Positions 8,436-17,641 of a stretch of DNA of 64,000 nt are shown here, piece after piece (positions within the stretch are counted from its first letter, which is position 1; every line of letters starts with the position of its first letter). Location: NCBI RefSeq assembly GCF_050433385.1, contig NZ_JBNPXI010000021.1, positions 1-64,000 on the forward strand, given 5' to 3'. Below the pieces are notes generated by a model. It was not told the origin of the DNA. It did not search any database and saw only the letters and a list, made by a program, of their open reading frames with translations. Position numbers and translations under genes: made by a program. The stretch comes from Brassicibacter mesophilus (lineage in GTDB: Bacteria; Bacillota; Clostridia; Tissierellales; Proteiniboraceae).

Positions 8436-9737
8436 TTAAACAAAACATTCTTCTATTCTTATTTGATTATCTATCTTTTCTGTTATCTTCGGTTTGATAA
8501 GTCCATACCATTTCATTTTCTTGTTGAATTCTTCCCATGTAAAACTTCTCCTTTGACTTCTTCTGTTTAACCACTTATAGAGTATTTTTTTTGCTGGTCC
8601 ATAAAAATCATATAATCCTTTGCTATTTCCTATTACTCCATAGTAATTAAAATATCCTCGAAACTTTACATTTAGTGTTTCAACTATGCGTTTTATCCTA
8701 TTGTGCCTATTTTCTTTGCACCACTGTGTAAACGCTTTTAGCGATTTTCTTAACTTCTTCCTACTTGTCCTTCTTGCTATTATGTCTTTTCCTTTTCTTG
8801 ATACTGCCCAACGATACTCAAATCCTAGAAATTCAAAGCTTGTGTTTTCGTATTTTCTAAATCTTGAAAAGCTTATTATTTTTGTCTTTTCTTCTGCTAG
8901 TTCTAAGCTAAATTTTGCTAGTCTATTTCCTAAGTTTCTATAAAGTTTATCTGCACCCTCTTTGTATCTAAAGGCACATATGAAGTCATCTACTGTTCTG
9001 CATAGATATGCTTCTCCTTTGCATGATGGCTTTACTCTTTTTTTCAAACCATATATCTAATGAGTAATGTAGGTATATGTTTGCTAGTATCGGACTTATG
9101 ACTGACCCTTGCGGGCATCCTGTTTGTGGGTTTATTATTTTTCCATCTACATCTAATATGCCTGCTTTTAGCCATTTCTTTATTAGTCTTAGAAATGTCT
9201 TGTCTTTTATCCTTTGTTCTAGCATTGTTATTAGCCATTTATGGTTTATGTTGTCAAAGTAGCTTCTTATGTCTGCTTCTACTACGTAACTGTATCTACC
9301 CATTAGTTCTTTTGTCATTTCTTTTACTGCCTTTTGTGCTCCTGTTTTGATCTGTATCCATAGCTACTTTTTAGAAAATCTTGTTCATATATTGCTTCTA
9401 GTATATTTGCTGCTGCTCGTTGGATTATTTTGTCTCTTAGTACTGGAAGTCCTAGCGGACGAGTTTTTCCATCGCCTTTTGGTATGTTTACTCTCTTTAT
9501 TAATCTTGCCTTATACTTTTTGCTTTTTAGCTCTGTTAGCATGGTTTCTAAGTTCTCATCTAGATTTTTCCTGAATTCTTCTGCTGTTTCCTTGTCTATT
9601 CCAGATGCTGAATTCTTTTTTATATCTTTCCATGCTATATACAGTGCTTCTTTATCTATCATCCCGTATAAGTTTCCGAATTTGTATTTGTCATCTTGTT
9701 TTGCTTTTCTTGCTATTCCCCACAGTGATGTTTGCAT
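8436..9737 (-). pseudogene. Group II intron reverse transcriptase/maturase, frameshifted
   Basis: Three out-of-register pieces (9737-9324, 9318-8986, 9047-8436) together match the intact maturase of intron 2 from end to end. The first breaks after SSYGYRS and the second after LDIWFEKK. The catalytic YADD box is destroyed: the third piece reads LCRTVDDFICAF where the intact copy has ISYADDFVCAF. The C-terminal maturase and HNH-less end typical of IIC proteins are kept. At least two frameshifts plus the loss of YADD mean it cannot make an active enzyme. Confidence 0.88.
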
Positions 9738-10243
9738 TATTTCCTCCAGTCCTGCAGTCCGGATAATGTTTCATTTGCGGGCTACATATATTTGTTAACC
9801 CCTTCCCCATGTAATCGGCGTTACCGTCTCAGAGTACTATGGATTAATCCGAATTCCTACAAGCATTGGTCGTCCTCTTTTTTCGATTGGATAGACCTAC
9901 CGATATTAATGCTATCGGAGCCATAGGAGCCTCCCAAGCTCCTAACAACTCTCTCTATACATGCCATGTTCTTTGACCCCGACAGAACCTCGGGAATCTC
10001 ACCTCTATCGATTTCTCTGTGTTGGCTTCCGTGACGTTAAACACATCGCCTTCTGTTTTAACCCGGTTACGAGGCTGAATATGCTTCAGGGATTACGGTC
10101 TCCCCTATGGCCTGCATAGTTCCCTGTGTACGCTTAGCCTTACTGTTACCAGTTTCGACCCAACACTCGGTATGGATGGTTGGTTAGACCTTATCCAACA
10201 AGGACTTTCACCTTGTAAGAATTGTCAAGCTTTCTTGGCGCAC

Positions 10244-10366
10244 TAACGTCTCGTATTTCCGACGTCGCTGAACCGGACCCCCTGAACCATTCTTCGTAGG
10301 CGGTGTTTGCACCCAGTGAAGAGATGTGCGTAGCGAACGGAAACATTTTGTTATCAGATGTTGACT
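10244..10366 (-). other. attC-like site 7, carrying intron 1 at its R' box
   Basis: Arms GTATTTCCGACGTC / GCGAACGGAAACAT and the right box GTTATCAGATG. The left TAACG box is abutted at 10243 by the intron's 5' end, so the site is split within GTTA^TAGG. The centre contains CGTAGGCGGTGTTTGCACCCAGTGAAG as in the 11472 and 20437 sites. Confidence 0.82.
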
Positions 10367-10436
10367 CATTCAGCTTAGAAGCCATTTCCCTAATGTTTTT
10401 TATTGTTTCTCCAACAAATCTAAACTATCTTTCATA

Positions 10437-11315
10437 TCAGTTTTTATAGATGTCATTAGCTTCTGGGTATTTGCTTAAAAACTCAGTATTTGCCAACATA
10501 ATTTTTTCGTGATATTCTCGGTAAGAACTACTTAATATTTTAAGATTATAAATAAAAATATCATTGTATCTACTATCTTCTTTAAATTTAATTAAAAGTT
10601 GTTGCATTTTATACATAGGACTTGATTTAAACTCTTGTGAATTACGATATTCTAAATATTGTGATATATTATCATTGTTTTTAGCAATATAATTGCTTAT
10701 ATCACTTATCACATTATTGGTAGACTCTTCTATCTTTTGTAAGTCGCTTTCACTTATTTCATTCAAATATTTTGATAGAAATTCTTCTAATTCTTCTGGG
10801 ATATCAATATTATCAAGAAATTGAATTATCCTATAATATGCTAATACCTTTTCATCACTGTCAATTTTCCCATTTAAGAACCTACCAAAATGTAGGGATA
10901 GATACCTTCCATAATACCCTGGAAATGAATGAGTCAATTTATCCTGAATCACCATATTTTCGTCTAATCTTCGATTAATTGTGTCTATTGCTTTATCTAC
11001 ATTATATTCATTATCCAATAAATAGTTTAAGCAATCATACTGTGTTTTCAGTTGTTCTATTTGAAGTTCCTTTTTAATTTTATAATCAGATAATGCTTTT
11101 GGTCTATCATCACTCGTAATGATTGTTTTAATATCGGCAATACTGATATTAAGTTTTCTCAACATAGCAATTTCTTTTAATAAAGTTAGATCATTATTGT
11201 CATAGCACCTATAGTTGTTATTATTTAATTTGGGTTTAATCAAACCTTGTTTCTCATAATATTCTACTGCCTTTTTTGTCACACTACACGCTTTACAAAC
11301 TTCGTTTATTAGCAT
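10437..11315 (-). CDS. MerR-family transcriptional regulator (cassette gene)
   Basis: This is 292 residues from the ATG at 11315, preceded by GAGGTGATAAAA. The N-terminal winged-helix MerR domain (residues 1-70) is recognisable by LINEVCKACSVTKKAVEYYEKQGLI and the following YDNNDL-LL-EIAMLRKLNISIADIK. A coiled linker region (IKKELQIEQLKTQYDCLNYLL) is followed by a long helical effector region with no recognised ligand domain. MerR proteins sit on long-spacer promoters and activate on ligand binding; the target here is unknown and no partner gene is in the same cassette. Confidence 0.85.
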   Translation of the reverse strand: MLINEVCKACSVTKKAVEYYEKQGLIKPKLNNNNYRCYDNNDLTLLKEIAMLRKLNISIADIKTIITSDDRPKALSDYKIKKELQIEQLKTQYDCLNYLLDNEYNVDKAIDTINRRLDENMVIQDKLTHSFPGYYGRYLSLHFGRFLNGKIDSDEKVLAYYRIIQFLDNIDIPEELEEFLSKYLNEISESDLQKIEESTNNVISDISNYIAKNNDNISQYLEYRNSQEFKSSPMYKMQQLLIKFKEDSRYNDIFIYNLKILSSSYREYHEKIMLANTEFLSKYPEANDIYKN

Positions 11316-11471
11316 TTTTATCACCTCAATGCAAATTATAAACTACTCCCCTAGGTGACAGTCAATAGAATTTGAATGAAAATTGCATAGATGTTTTTCA
11401 TTCTACTATAAGTATACATATATTAGGTTCTTTACCCCAAAGGAATACCCTGAAATGAATGAGTCAATTTC

Positions 11472-11580
11472 TTATAACGTCTTGGATTAGCGATGTCTCT
11501 GAACTGGACCTTAGAATATTTCTTCATAGGAGGTGCTTCGCACCCAATGAAGAGATGTCTGCTAATCTAATGTTAGGAGA
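11472..11580 (-). other. attC-like site 8
   Basis: TTATAACGTC on the left, TAATGTTAGGAGAAG on the right, arms TGGATTAGCGATGTC / GTCTGCTAATCTA. The arms and centre (GGAGGTGCTTCGCACCCAATGAAG) closely match the 20437 site. Confidence 0.82.
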
Positions 11581-11709
11581 AGTGTCTCAACTTTAGATTC
11601 TATGACGAACCATTTACTAGTAATATATACAGTGTTTTATTATTATAAAAAAAGTATACCTATCAGATTGGAAACCTTCAAAATGAGGTAATAAAGCATC
11701 CTTATTATA

Positions 11710-12936
11710 CTATTTTATTCCGATAAGAGATATCAATCCATGTGCCAAGGTTTCTCCCCAGGATAAATAATCATGACTACTATTAAACCATTGAAAATCA
11801 ACATAGTAGCCTTTAGATATTAAGGTATCTCTTAAATTTATATTTGCATAAATCATTTCCTTATGTTCAAAAACTCCTACATCTAAATAAAACTTAAGAG
11901 GTAACTTATTTATTTTCTTAAACTTAGTACTCATCCAGCAATCCTCTTTAGTAGTACTAGAGCCCTCTGACTTGTACCAATAAGAACCTGATTGAGAAAG
12001 AACATTGCCAAAAACTTCTGGATAGTTTAATCCTAAATAAGTTGCTGTTAAACCGCCTAAACTAAGTCCACAAATTATGGTCTCTTCTGGATTGTTAGAA
12101 ATATTATAATTTTGCCTAACCCATGGAATTAATTCTTTTGTAATAGTCTCACCGAAGAAATCACTACACTCCAATTCTTTTTCTCTTGTTTCTTCTTTTG
12201 AATCAATAAATATTGCAACTATAGGAGGTATTTTTTTAGACGCTATAAGATTATTCAAAGTTTCTATGGCAGAAAGAAGATATATGTAATCATCACCATC
12301 AGTTAAAACCATAACTCCATATGGTTTTTCTTCCCTATGATATCCATAAGGTATATAAACTCTAATTCTACGCTTGTCCTCTAAGTTTTTACTTTCAAAT
12401 CTATATTCTTCTACATTACCTCTTGTTACACCTCCTGTTTTTTTAGCCCAAATATGTTCTGGTGCCTTAGGCATTTCTATATAAGAGGCTTTATCTTCTC
12501 CATTTTCGTCTTGGAATGTAAATACTTTTTTGTTAAATTCATCATATACAATTCTATTATCAAATCTGTCATTCCAATTATTATCTAATGGATCATTTGG
12601 TGAAAAATAGTACATTAACCGAGCATCATTTCTCATCTCATAAGTAATATACCATAGGTCTGTTTCCATTATTCTTTCCATTTGAAAATCTTTATAATTA
12701 TCTTTATATCTATCTCTTCCTATCTCAGGCACAAACAAAACACTTTTACATTCTTTATCACCTTGGTATATAAAAGTAACTAAATTGTTTTTAACCTCAT
12801 TTTCTAACTCTTCTATTATTGGAGCACCCTTCTGTTTTAAATGGCATAAAAATTCTTCTATGGCTCTATCCCCATACTGTTTAATTTTATCTTCTAATTG
12901 AATGATAGTCCTACTTTTTAATAAAGATTTTTTCAT
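11710..12936 (-). CDS. Enterochelin esterase-like alpha/beta hydrolase (cassette gene)
   Basis: This 408-residue protein has an N-terminal part (about 1-165) resembling the Fes/IroE N-terminal beta domain and a C-terminal alpha/beta-hydrolase (about 175-405) of the esterase D / Fes type. The serine nucleophile is in GLSLGGL and the His is probably in NSSHDYLSWGE near the end. There is no signal peptide, so it is probably cytoplasmic, as enterochelin esterases are. It could hydrolyse an iron siderophore or another ester. GGGGGAGGGCTTAGT-ATG supports the start. At over 1.2 kb it is the largest intact cassette ORF here. Confidence 0.85.
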   Translation of the reverse strand: MKKSLLKSRTIIQLEDKIKQYGDRAIEEFLCHLKQKGAPIIEELENEVKNNLVTFIYQGDKECKSVLFVPEIGRDRYKDNYKDFQMERIMETDLWYITYEMRNDARLMYYFSPNDPLDNNWNDRFDNRIVYDEFNKKVFTFQDENGEDKASYIEMPKAPEHIWAKKTGGVTRGNVEEYRFESKNLEDKRRIRVYIPYGYHREEKPYGVMVLTDGDDYIYLLSAIETLNNLIASKKIPPIVAIFIDSKEETREKELECSDFFGETITKELIPWVRQNYNISNNPEETIICGLSLGGLTATYLGLNYPEVFGNVLSQSGSYWYKSEGSSTTKEDCWMSTKFKKINKLPLKFYLDVGVFEHKEMIYANINLRDTLISKGYYVDFQWFNSSHDYLSWGETLAHGLISLIGIK

Positions 12937-13027
12937 ACTAAGCCCTCCCCCTTGCTTTCATTCACTATAATTTTTAATACTACTTTTTTATAATGGCCCG
13001 TTAGAAGCTACCCAGAAGGACATTTCT

Positions 13028-13175
13028 TCTAACGTCCCTTTGTTCACGACGTCACTGAACCGGACATCATAGATAGACAGCCTTGGCGGTGGTCACACCC
13101 GGTGAAGGGATGTGGTCTGACTTGCCCCTTAAACATTCCCCCTAAGACCCTTGCGTGAACATTTTGTTAGGAGAT
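13028..13175 (-). other. attC-like site 9 (about 148 bp)
   Basis: TTCTAACGTCC on the left, TTTTGTTAGGAGATG on the right, arms TTGTTCACGACGTC / GCGTGAACATT, and the shared centre CTTGGCGGTGGTCACACCCGGTGAAG. It is nearly identical to sites 7503 and 15801 although the flanking genes are unrelated. Confidence 0.85.
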
Positions 13176-13231
13176 GTTGTTTTCTCAGCTTCAATTGCTT
13201 GCTATAACTTTATTATATATTTCTTTTTAAA

Positions 13232-13774
13232 TTAATTTTCTATCCATTTTTCTCTAGTTAGCTTATAATAATTTCGTTTAAGTATTTTTTCTTTTTTCTT
13301 AAATAATTCTTCTGTAGTATCAAACAATTCATAACCTACTGATTCTAATGACTTACAAGAGTTAATATTGTCTCTTAAAGCATCGGCTATAAGCACTTCA
13401 ACACCTAATATATTAAAAGCATAGTTATACATAAGTTTTCGTGCTTCTTTCATATGTCCTTTTCTCCAATAATTAGAATGTAACCTTTGAGAATCACCTG
13501 CTATCAATTTCCCATCTTTTTTCTCAGGGAAAGAAAGTCTCATCATTCCGATGACTTCATTGCTTGATTTTTCTTCTATCATCCATACATATAGTACTTT
13601 TTTATATACATTTAATAATTCTTCAATTTCAACTACTGTCTTTGGAACTGTATTGCCAGTCCATTCATGCATTTTTTCGTCTTGGGATACTTTATAATAG
13701 TGATACTTATCCTTTCCAATTTCCATCGGACGTAAGCGTACCATATTTCCTTCTAAAGTAGGTATTTCTATCAA
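13232..13774 (-). CDS. GNAT acetyltransferase, RimJ/RimL-like (cassette gene)
   Basis: This 180-residue protein begins with the RimJ/RimL-type start MVRLRPMEIGKDKYHYYKVSQDE and ends with LIADALRDNINSCKSLESVGYELFD, the usual N..S...LE..G acceptor-side pattern. The acetyl-CoA loop is weak (YWRKGHMKEARKLM), so activity is less certain than for the other GNAT cassette. The substrate may be a protein N-terminus or a small molecule. TAGGAGGTAGCAAATTG upstream of the ATG serves as ribosome site. Its attC is the 13028 site; intron 2 lies upstream. Confidence 0.83.
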   Translation of the reverse strand: MIEIPTLEGNMVRLRPMEIGKDKYHYYKVSQDEKMHEWTGNTVPKTVVEIEELLNVYKKVLYVWMIEEKSSNEVIGMMRLSFPEKKDGKLIAGDSQRLHSNYWRKGHMKEARKLMYNYAFNILGVEVLIADALRDNINSCKSLESVGYELFDTTEELFKKKEKILKRNYYKLTREKWIEN

Positions 13775-13918
13775 TTTGCTACCTCCTATAATCTCGAGTT
13801 CTTAAATTACAAACTTAATCGATATTCATCATATCTAAAGACCTAATAGATATACTCTGAAATGAGAAATCAATTTCTCCGTCACCATAGAGCCATCAGT
13901 CACCCAACGCCCCTGGCA

Positions 13919-13952
13919 CAGATCCCAGCATGCGGATTTCCCGCACTGGGCT
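13919..13952 (-). ncRNA. Group II intron 2 domain V hairpin
   Basis: On the minus strand GAGCCCAGTGCGGG, an AAAT-like loop, then CCGCATGCTGGGATC: the standard domain V hairpin. It is followed by the domain VI stem and the 3' splice end at 13880. Confidence 0.85.
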
Positions 13953-13981
13953 CCTCAGTTGTATATCTCTACTTCCGTATT

Positions 13982-15328
13982 TCAGCAACTAAATTTAAGT
14001 TGTTCATATTCTTCTCTCTTGATAAATGGTTTCTGGAGGTTGTACAGATTCATCTTTTCTTTAAATTCTACGTAGTTGAAGCTTCTTCTTTGGCTTCGCC
14101 TATTTAACCATTTGTATAGCAGATTGTTTATTATATTATTTAGTTTCCATATGCTTTTCCAGTTGCCAATTACGCCATAGTAATTGTAGTAACCCCTTAG
14201 TTTTACATTTATCATATCTATCATTTTCCTTAAGCGACAGTTCCTGTGTTCTTTTATCCATTTCTTCATTGTTTCAATGGATTCCTTGAACTTCTTTACA
14301 CTTGTTTTATGGGTTATTATGTCTTTTCCTTTCCTTGATTTCTCCCATCTATATGTAAATCCTAGGAAATCAAAGCTTCCATTTTCTTTCTTCTTAAATC
14401 TTGTGAATTTTACTAGCCTTGTCTTCTCTTTTGATAGTTCTAGGTTAAATTTCTTTAGTCTTCTTTCTAGACTTATCATGAATTTTTCTGCATCTCTTTT
14501 GTACTGAAATGCACATACAAAGTCATCTGCATAGGATATTATCATGCTTTGTCCCTCTGCTTGTGACTTTACTATCTTTTCAAACCATATATCTAATGCA
14601 TAGTGTAGATATATATTTGCTAGTATTGGACTTATTACTCCGCCTTGGGGTGTTCCTTTCGTTGGCTTTTGCACCTTGTTTTCTTCTGTCATAACTCCTG
14701 CTTTTAGCCACTTCTTGATTAATCTGATGAATTGTTTGTCTGCTATCTTTTCTTCTAGCATCTTTATTATCCATGCGTGACTCATGTTATCAAAGAATCC
14801 TTTTATATCTGCCTCCACTACATATCCATATCTACCAAAGTTTAATTCTTTTCCAAGGTCTTTTACTGCTTTCTTTGCTCCTCGGTTTCTTCTATATCCA
14901 TTTCTACTTTCTGTAAATATCGGCTCATATATTGCTTCTAGTATCTTTTTACATAGTGTTTGAAGTAGTTTATCTCTTACTACTGGCAGACCCAATGATT
15001 TTTTTCCACCATTTGGCTTTTCTATATGTATTCTCTTTATCAACTTACTCTTGTATCGTCTATTGATAAGTTCTTTTTCTAGTTCTTTGATTTCCTTTTC
15101 TAGGTTTATCTGAAATTCCTTTGCTGTCTTTTTATCTATTCCATATGCAGCTCTTTTATTCACATGTCTCCAAGCTTCGCTTAAGTTATATCTATTCAAA
15201 AGCCTGTATAGGTTTTGAAATTTATGATTCTTATCTCTAGTTGCTTTCCTTTCGATACCGTACAGTGAGGTTTGCAAACTTTGCCCCAGCCCTACGTGTC
15301 TGGTGTTTGTTTCCTTTGTACGGTGCAT
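13982..15328 (-). CDS. ltrA: Group II intron reverse transcriptase/maturase (IIC type)
   Basis: This 448-residue protein has reverse transcriptase blocks in order: RPLG-like KSLGLPVVRDKLLQ, NGYRRNRGAKKAV, YVVEADIKGFFDN (first catalytic Asp), GTPQGGVISPILANIYLHY, and the ISYADDFVCAF catalytic box. A maturase X/thumb region (GYYNYYGVIGN...LNRRSQRRSFNY) follows. No HNH endonuclease domain is present, as in group IIC proteins, which prime from replication forks. It makes intron RNA splice and reinsert. All catalytic motifs are intact, unlike the copy in intron 1, so it may support movement of both introns. Confidence 0.93.
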   Translation of the reverse strand: MHRTKETNTRHVGLGQSLQTSLYGIERKATRDKNHKFQNLYRLLNRYNLSEAWRHVNKRAAYGIDKKTAKEFQINLEKEIKELEKELINRRYKSKLIKRIHIEKPNGGKKSLGLPVVRDKLLQTLCKKILEAIYEPIFTESRNGYRRNRGAKKAVKDLGKELNFGRYGYVVEADIKGFFDNMSHAWIIKMLEEKIADKQFIRLIKKWLKAGVMTEENKVQKPTKGTPQGGVISPILANIYLHYALDIWFEKIVKSQAEGQSMIISYADDFVCAFQYKRDAEKFMISLERRLKKFNLELSKEKTRLVKFTRFKKKENGSFDFLGFTYRWEKSRKGKDIITHKTSVKKFKESIETMKKWIKEHRNCRLRKMIDMINVKLRGYYNYYGVIGNWKSIWKLNNIINNLLYKWLNRRSQRRSFNYVEFKEKMNLYNLQKPFIKREEYEQLKFSC

Positions 15329-15800
15329 ACTCCTGTTTCCCCCTTCCCCATGTAGACGGCTTTCCCGTCTTCAGAGTAATATGAGGAAATCCGACTTCTT
15401 ACCATCTATACAATATCTTCTTTTTCGGTTGATTATTGCTTCTTGTATTAACAAGGGATGATAAGACCTCCCAAGTTCCTGACTCTTCTCTTTCTACATA
15501 CCATGTTCTTGGACCCCGGCAGACCCTCAGAAATCTTTGCCTTTAGCGATTTCCTTGTATTGACTTCCGTGACGTTAAACACGTCGTCATCTGCTTAACC
15601 TATTAGTAATAGGGACACGCTTGACGGGGCTGAATATGCTTAAGGGATTACGGTCTCCCCTATGGTCTATAGAATTCTCTGTGTACACTTCACTCTGACT
15701 GTCGCCAGTCACAGCGCAACACTCGATAAAGGTGGTTGGCTAGACCTTGTCTTACTAGGACTTTCATCTAGTCAGAAGAGCCAAGCTTCGCTTGGCGTAC

Positions 15801-15935
15801 TAACGGTCTTGTGTTCACGACGTCACTAAACCGGACATCTTGGCGGTGCTCGCACCCGGTGAAGTGATGTGGCCTGACTTTCCCTCTTGAACGTTCCCTC
15901 TAAGACTCGAAGCGTGAACATGTTGTTATAAGATG
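15801..15935 (-). other. attC-like site 10, carrying intron 2 at its R' box
   Basis: TAACGGTCTTGTG at the left (abutted by the intron at 15800), arms GTTCACGACGTC / GCGTGAACATG, shared centre CTTGGCGGTGCTCGCACCC, and right box GTTATAAGATG. It nearly duplicates sites 7503 and 13028. Confidence 0.85.
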
Positions 15936-16013
15936 GAGCATTATCACACTCCATCGACTTTCCTAAAATATCAATTTATATATTTGATATTATGTTTATT
16001 AGTGGAAGTCTTA

Positions 16014-16592
16014 TCAATTAAATTCATAAACAAATTCACATGGTTTTTCACCTCGACTGTTAATCGGAGACGAAATAATTTTCTTTGTTTTCAGTTTAAC
16101 ATCTAACATTAATTGTAAATGACGGCGAAATGACCCAGCACAACATAAACAGTATGATAAAGGCATATCACGGTCATCAGAATTGCTTTTTGATAGGGCA
16201 AGATCTGAAACTTTCACATCTTTACAAACGGTTGCTGAACAAACACACGAATACTTATCATTGTTTTTGTAAACCATTACCGCAGTCAAATTACCTTCAT
16301 TATTTAAGGCAATATTTTCGGAAGCAAAAATCTTACTATTGAGATAGATTATTTTTTCGTTTAAAGATTCACCCATCAATTCTTTACCGATTTTTTCACA
16401 TTTTTTTCGATATTCTTTACTGCCCAAACAGGCACAAGAATCCAAAATTTCATACATCATATCAGAATCAAGTGAAGTTTCCATCCGTGTAATGACTTCT
16501 ACTAAATCTTCGTTTCCAATAATTTCTCTTATAAGTTTTTTGTCAATATTATTTTGCTCTAATCGCTTTTTAATTCCATAAACTCTTGCCAC
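16014..16592 (-). CDS. Conserved hypothetical, Cys-rich protein (cassette gene)
   Basis: This 192-residue soluble protein has conserved-looking cysteines: SCACLG near residue 53, CVCSATVC near 116-121, and the LSYCLCCAGSFRRHLQLMLD stretch near 146-165. It may belong to the DUF6144-type group of uncharacterised clostridial proteins, but I cannot confirm that. The cysteine pattern suggests a metal or thiol site. The start follows GGAGGGGGAAAAAATAAAGTGGCAAG with the ATG at 16592. It is a cassette between attC-like sites at 15801 and 16715. Confidence 0.7.
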   Translation of the reverse strand: MARVYGIKKRLEQNNIDKKLIREIIGNEDLVEVITRMETSLDSDMMYEILDSCACLGSKEYRKKCEKIGKELMGESLNEKIIYLNSKIFASENIALNNEGNLTAVMVYKNNDKYSCVCSATVCKDVKVSDLALSKSNSDDRDMPLSYCLCCAGSFRRHLQLMLDVKLKTKKIISSPINSRGEKPCEFVYEFN

Positions 16593-16714
16593 TTTATTTT
16601 TTCCCCCTCCATTATATAAATAATCTTCACTATTTAATTATTAAAAAAAATTAAAAGTTCAAACAACAATTAAATTGACCTAAAATCTTGTCTCCGAAAT
16701 GATAATACTCTTTC

Positions 16715-16794
16715 TTATAACGTTTTGAGGCTTAGCGATGTCGGTTTTACTCTAGATAATCACTTTCGATGTTGCTAAGGCTCTGTTATATGAC
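16715..16794 (-). other. attC-like site 11 (short)
   Basis: TTATAACGTTT on the left and CTGTTATATGAC on the right with arms GAGGCTTAGCGATG / GTTGCTAAGGCTC. The downstream stretch 16795-16900 has no gene but repeats part of the left boundary inverted (CTTATAAGAAAGT), so the site may have been rearranged. Confidence 0.72.
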
Positions 16795-16901
16795 GTTTCC
16801 TACCCCACATTCCCAAAACGCAATACATACAGCACTCTTATAAGAAAGTCCCAGTCAAAACTAACTCATATTTTTAGATGTTACAAATCTATTCATATTT
16901 A

Positions 16902-17366
16902 TCAAAGTCCAAAATTTGAAGTACATCCTTCTATATATTCTTCAATTCTTTTCCTTGTTCCTCTAGATACTCTATCGGGTAAATTATTTAGCTGAAAAAA
17001 CTCATACCTTTCAATTTCTGTATCTGTTTTACCTATAAGAGAAAATTTATCAGAATAGAAAATAATAATATTATCATTTTTATATTCATTAAAACTGTTA
17101 TAAACTCCTAATAATCTTATAGAATGCAACTCACACTCTAATTCTTCATGTAATTCTCTTCTAATTGCTTGTTCAAATGTCTCTCCCTTTTTCATTCTTC
17201 CTCCTGGAAGAAACCATGAGTCATGATATGTATGCTTTACTAGCAAGATAGAATTCTCTTTCAATAACATAACCCTTACCCCAATTGTTATAGGCTTAGT
17301 TATTTTCCAAAACATCCTATTCACTAAATAAATCAACTTTGGTAAGGTCATTATTGTATTCCCCAT
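16902..17366 (-). CDS. NUDIX hydrolase (cassette gene)
   Basis: This protein of about 154 residues has the Nudix box GGRMKKGETFEQAIRRELHEELE, matching GX5EX7REUXEEXGU, with the final Gly position replaced (ELECEL). Nudix enzymes hydrolyse nucleoside diphosphates linked to another group; the substrate is unknown. The ATG at 17366 has only a weak ribosome site; an alternative ATG at 17351 (GGGG upstream) is possible. Soluble. It is a cassette between attC-like sites at 16715 and 17480. Confidence 0.87.
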   Translation of the reverse strand: MGNTIMTLPKLIYLVNRMFWKITKPITIGVRVMLLKENSILLVKHTYHDSWFLPGGRMKKGETFEQAIRRELHEELECELHSIRLLGVYNSFNEYKNDNIIIFYSDKFSLIGKTDTEIERYEFFQLNNLPDRVSRGTRKRIEEYIEGCTSNFGL

Positions 17367-17479
17367 TTCTTTATAATATCAATTCTTATAGAATATCCTA
17401 CAGTTACTTCTTGTAAAAATTTTTAAGATTTCATTTTATGAGATTTACAAAGGCTACTAATAGTCCTGCTAGAAATGTT

Positions 17480-17596
17480 ATATAACGTACCGTACTCCCG
17501 ACGTCTCTGAACCGGACCCTCAGAGCCCTTCTTCGAAGCGGTGCTCGCACCCGGTGAAGAGATGTGCATAGTGAACGGGAGTATTTTGTTATATGC
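17480..17596 (-). other. attC-like site 12
   Basis: TATATAACGTACC on the left, TTTTGTTATATGC on the right, arms GTACTCCCGACGTC / GTGAACGGGAGTATT, and centre CGGTGCTCGCACCCGGTGAAGAGATGTGC shared with sites 7503 and 10244. Confidence 0.84.
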
Positions 17597-17641
17597 TGTA
17601 TACCGGTAACATTCCTCTATAACTGCTTTGACTTATTCTTT

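Larger units (their letters stand above)
8339..10243 (-). mobile_element. Group II intron 1 (IIC-attC type), maturase decayed
   Basis: Read on the minus strand it starts GTGCGCC at 10243, directly after an attC R' box (GACGTTA^GTGCG), and ends ...CTACCGTAAC at 8339, just before TAGGACATAG. Joining the exons gives GTTATAGGAC, a normal R' box like that of other sites. A 34-nt domain V lies at 8379-8412, followed by a domain VI-like stem. The length is 1905 bp, usual for a bacterial group II intron with an ORF. The intron RNA may still fold, but its maturase gene is broken. Confidence 0.85.
13880..15800 (-). mobile_element. Group II intron 2 (IIC-attC type), apparently intact
   Basis: Read on the minus strand it begins GTACGCC at 15800 right after the R' box (GACCGTTA^GTACG) and ends ...CTATGGTGAC at 13880 before GGAGAAATTG. 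The rejoined exons give GTTAGGAG, an ordinary R' box. The insertion point is the same as that of intron 1. The length is 1921 bp, with an intact maturase at 13982-15328 and domain V at 13919-13952. Confidence 0.87.

Noticed and set aside
9044..9350. Extra small ORFs inside the intron regions on both strands
   Set aside because: They are shadows of the maturase frames with no ribosome sites.
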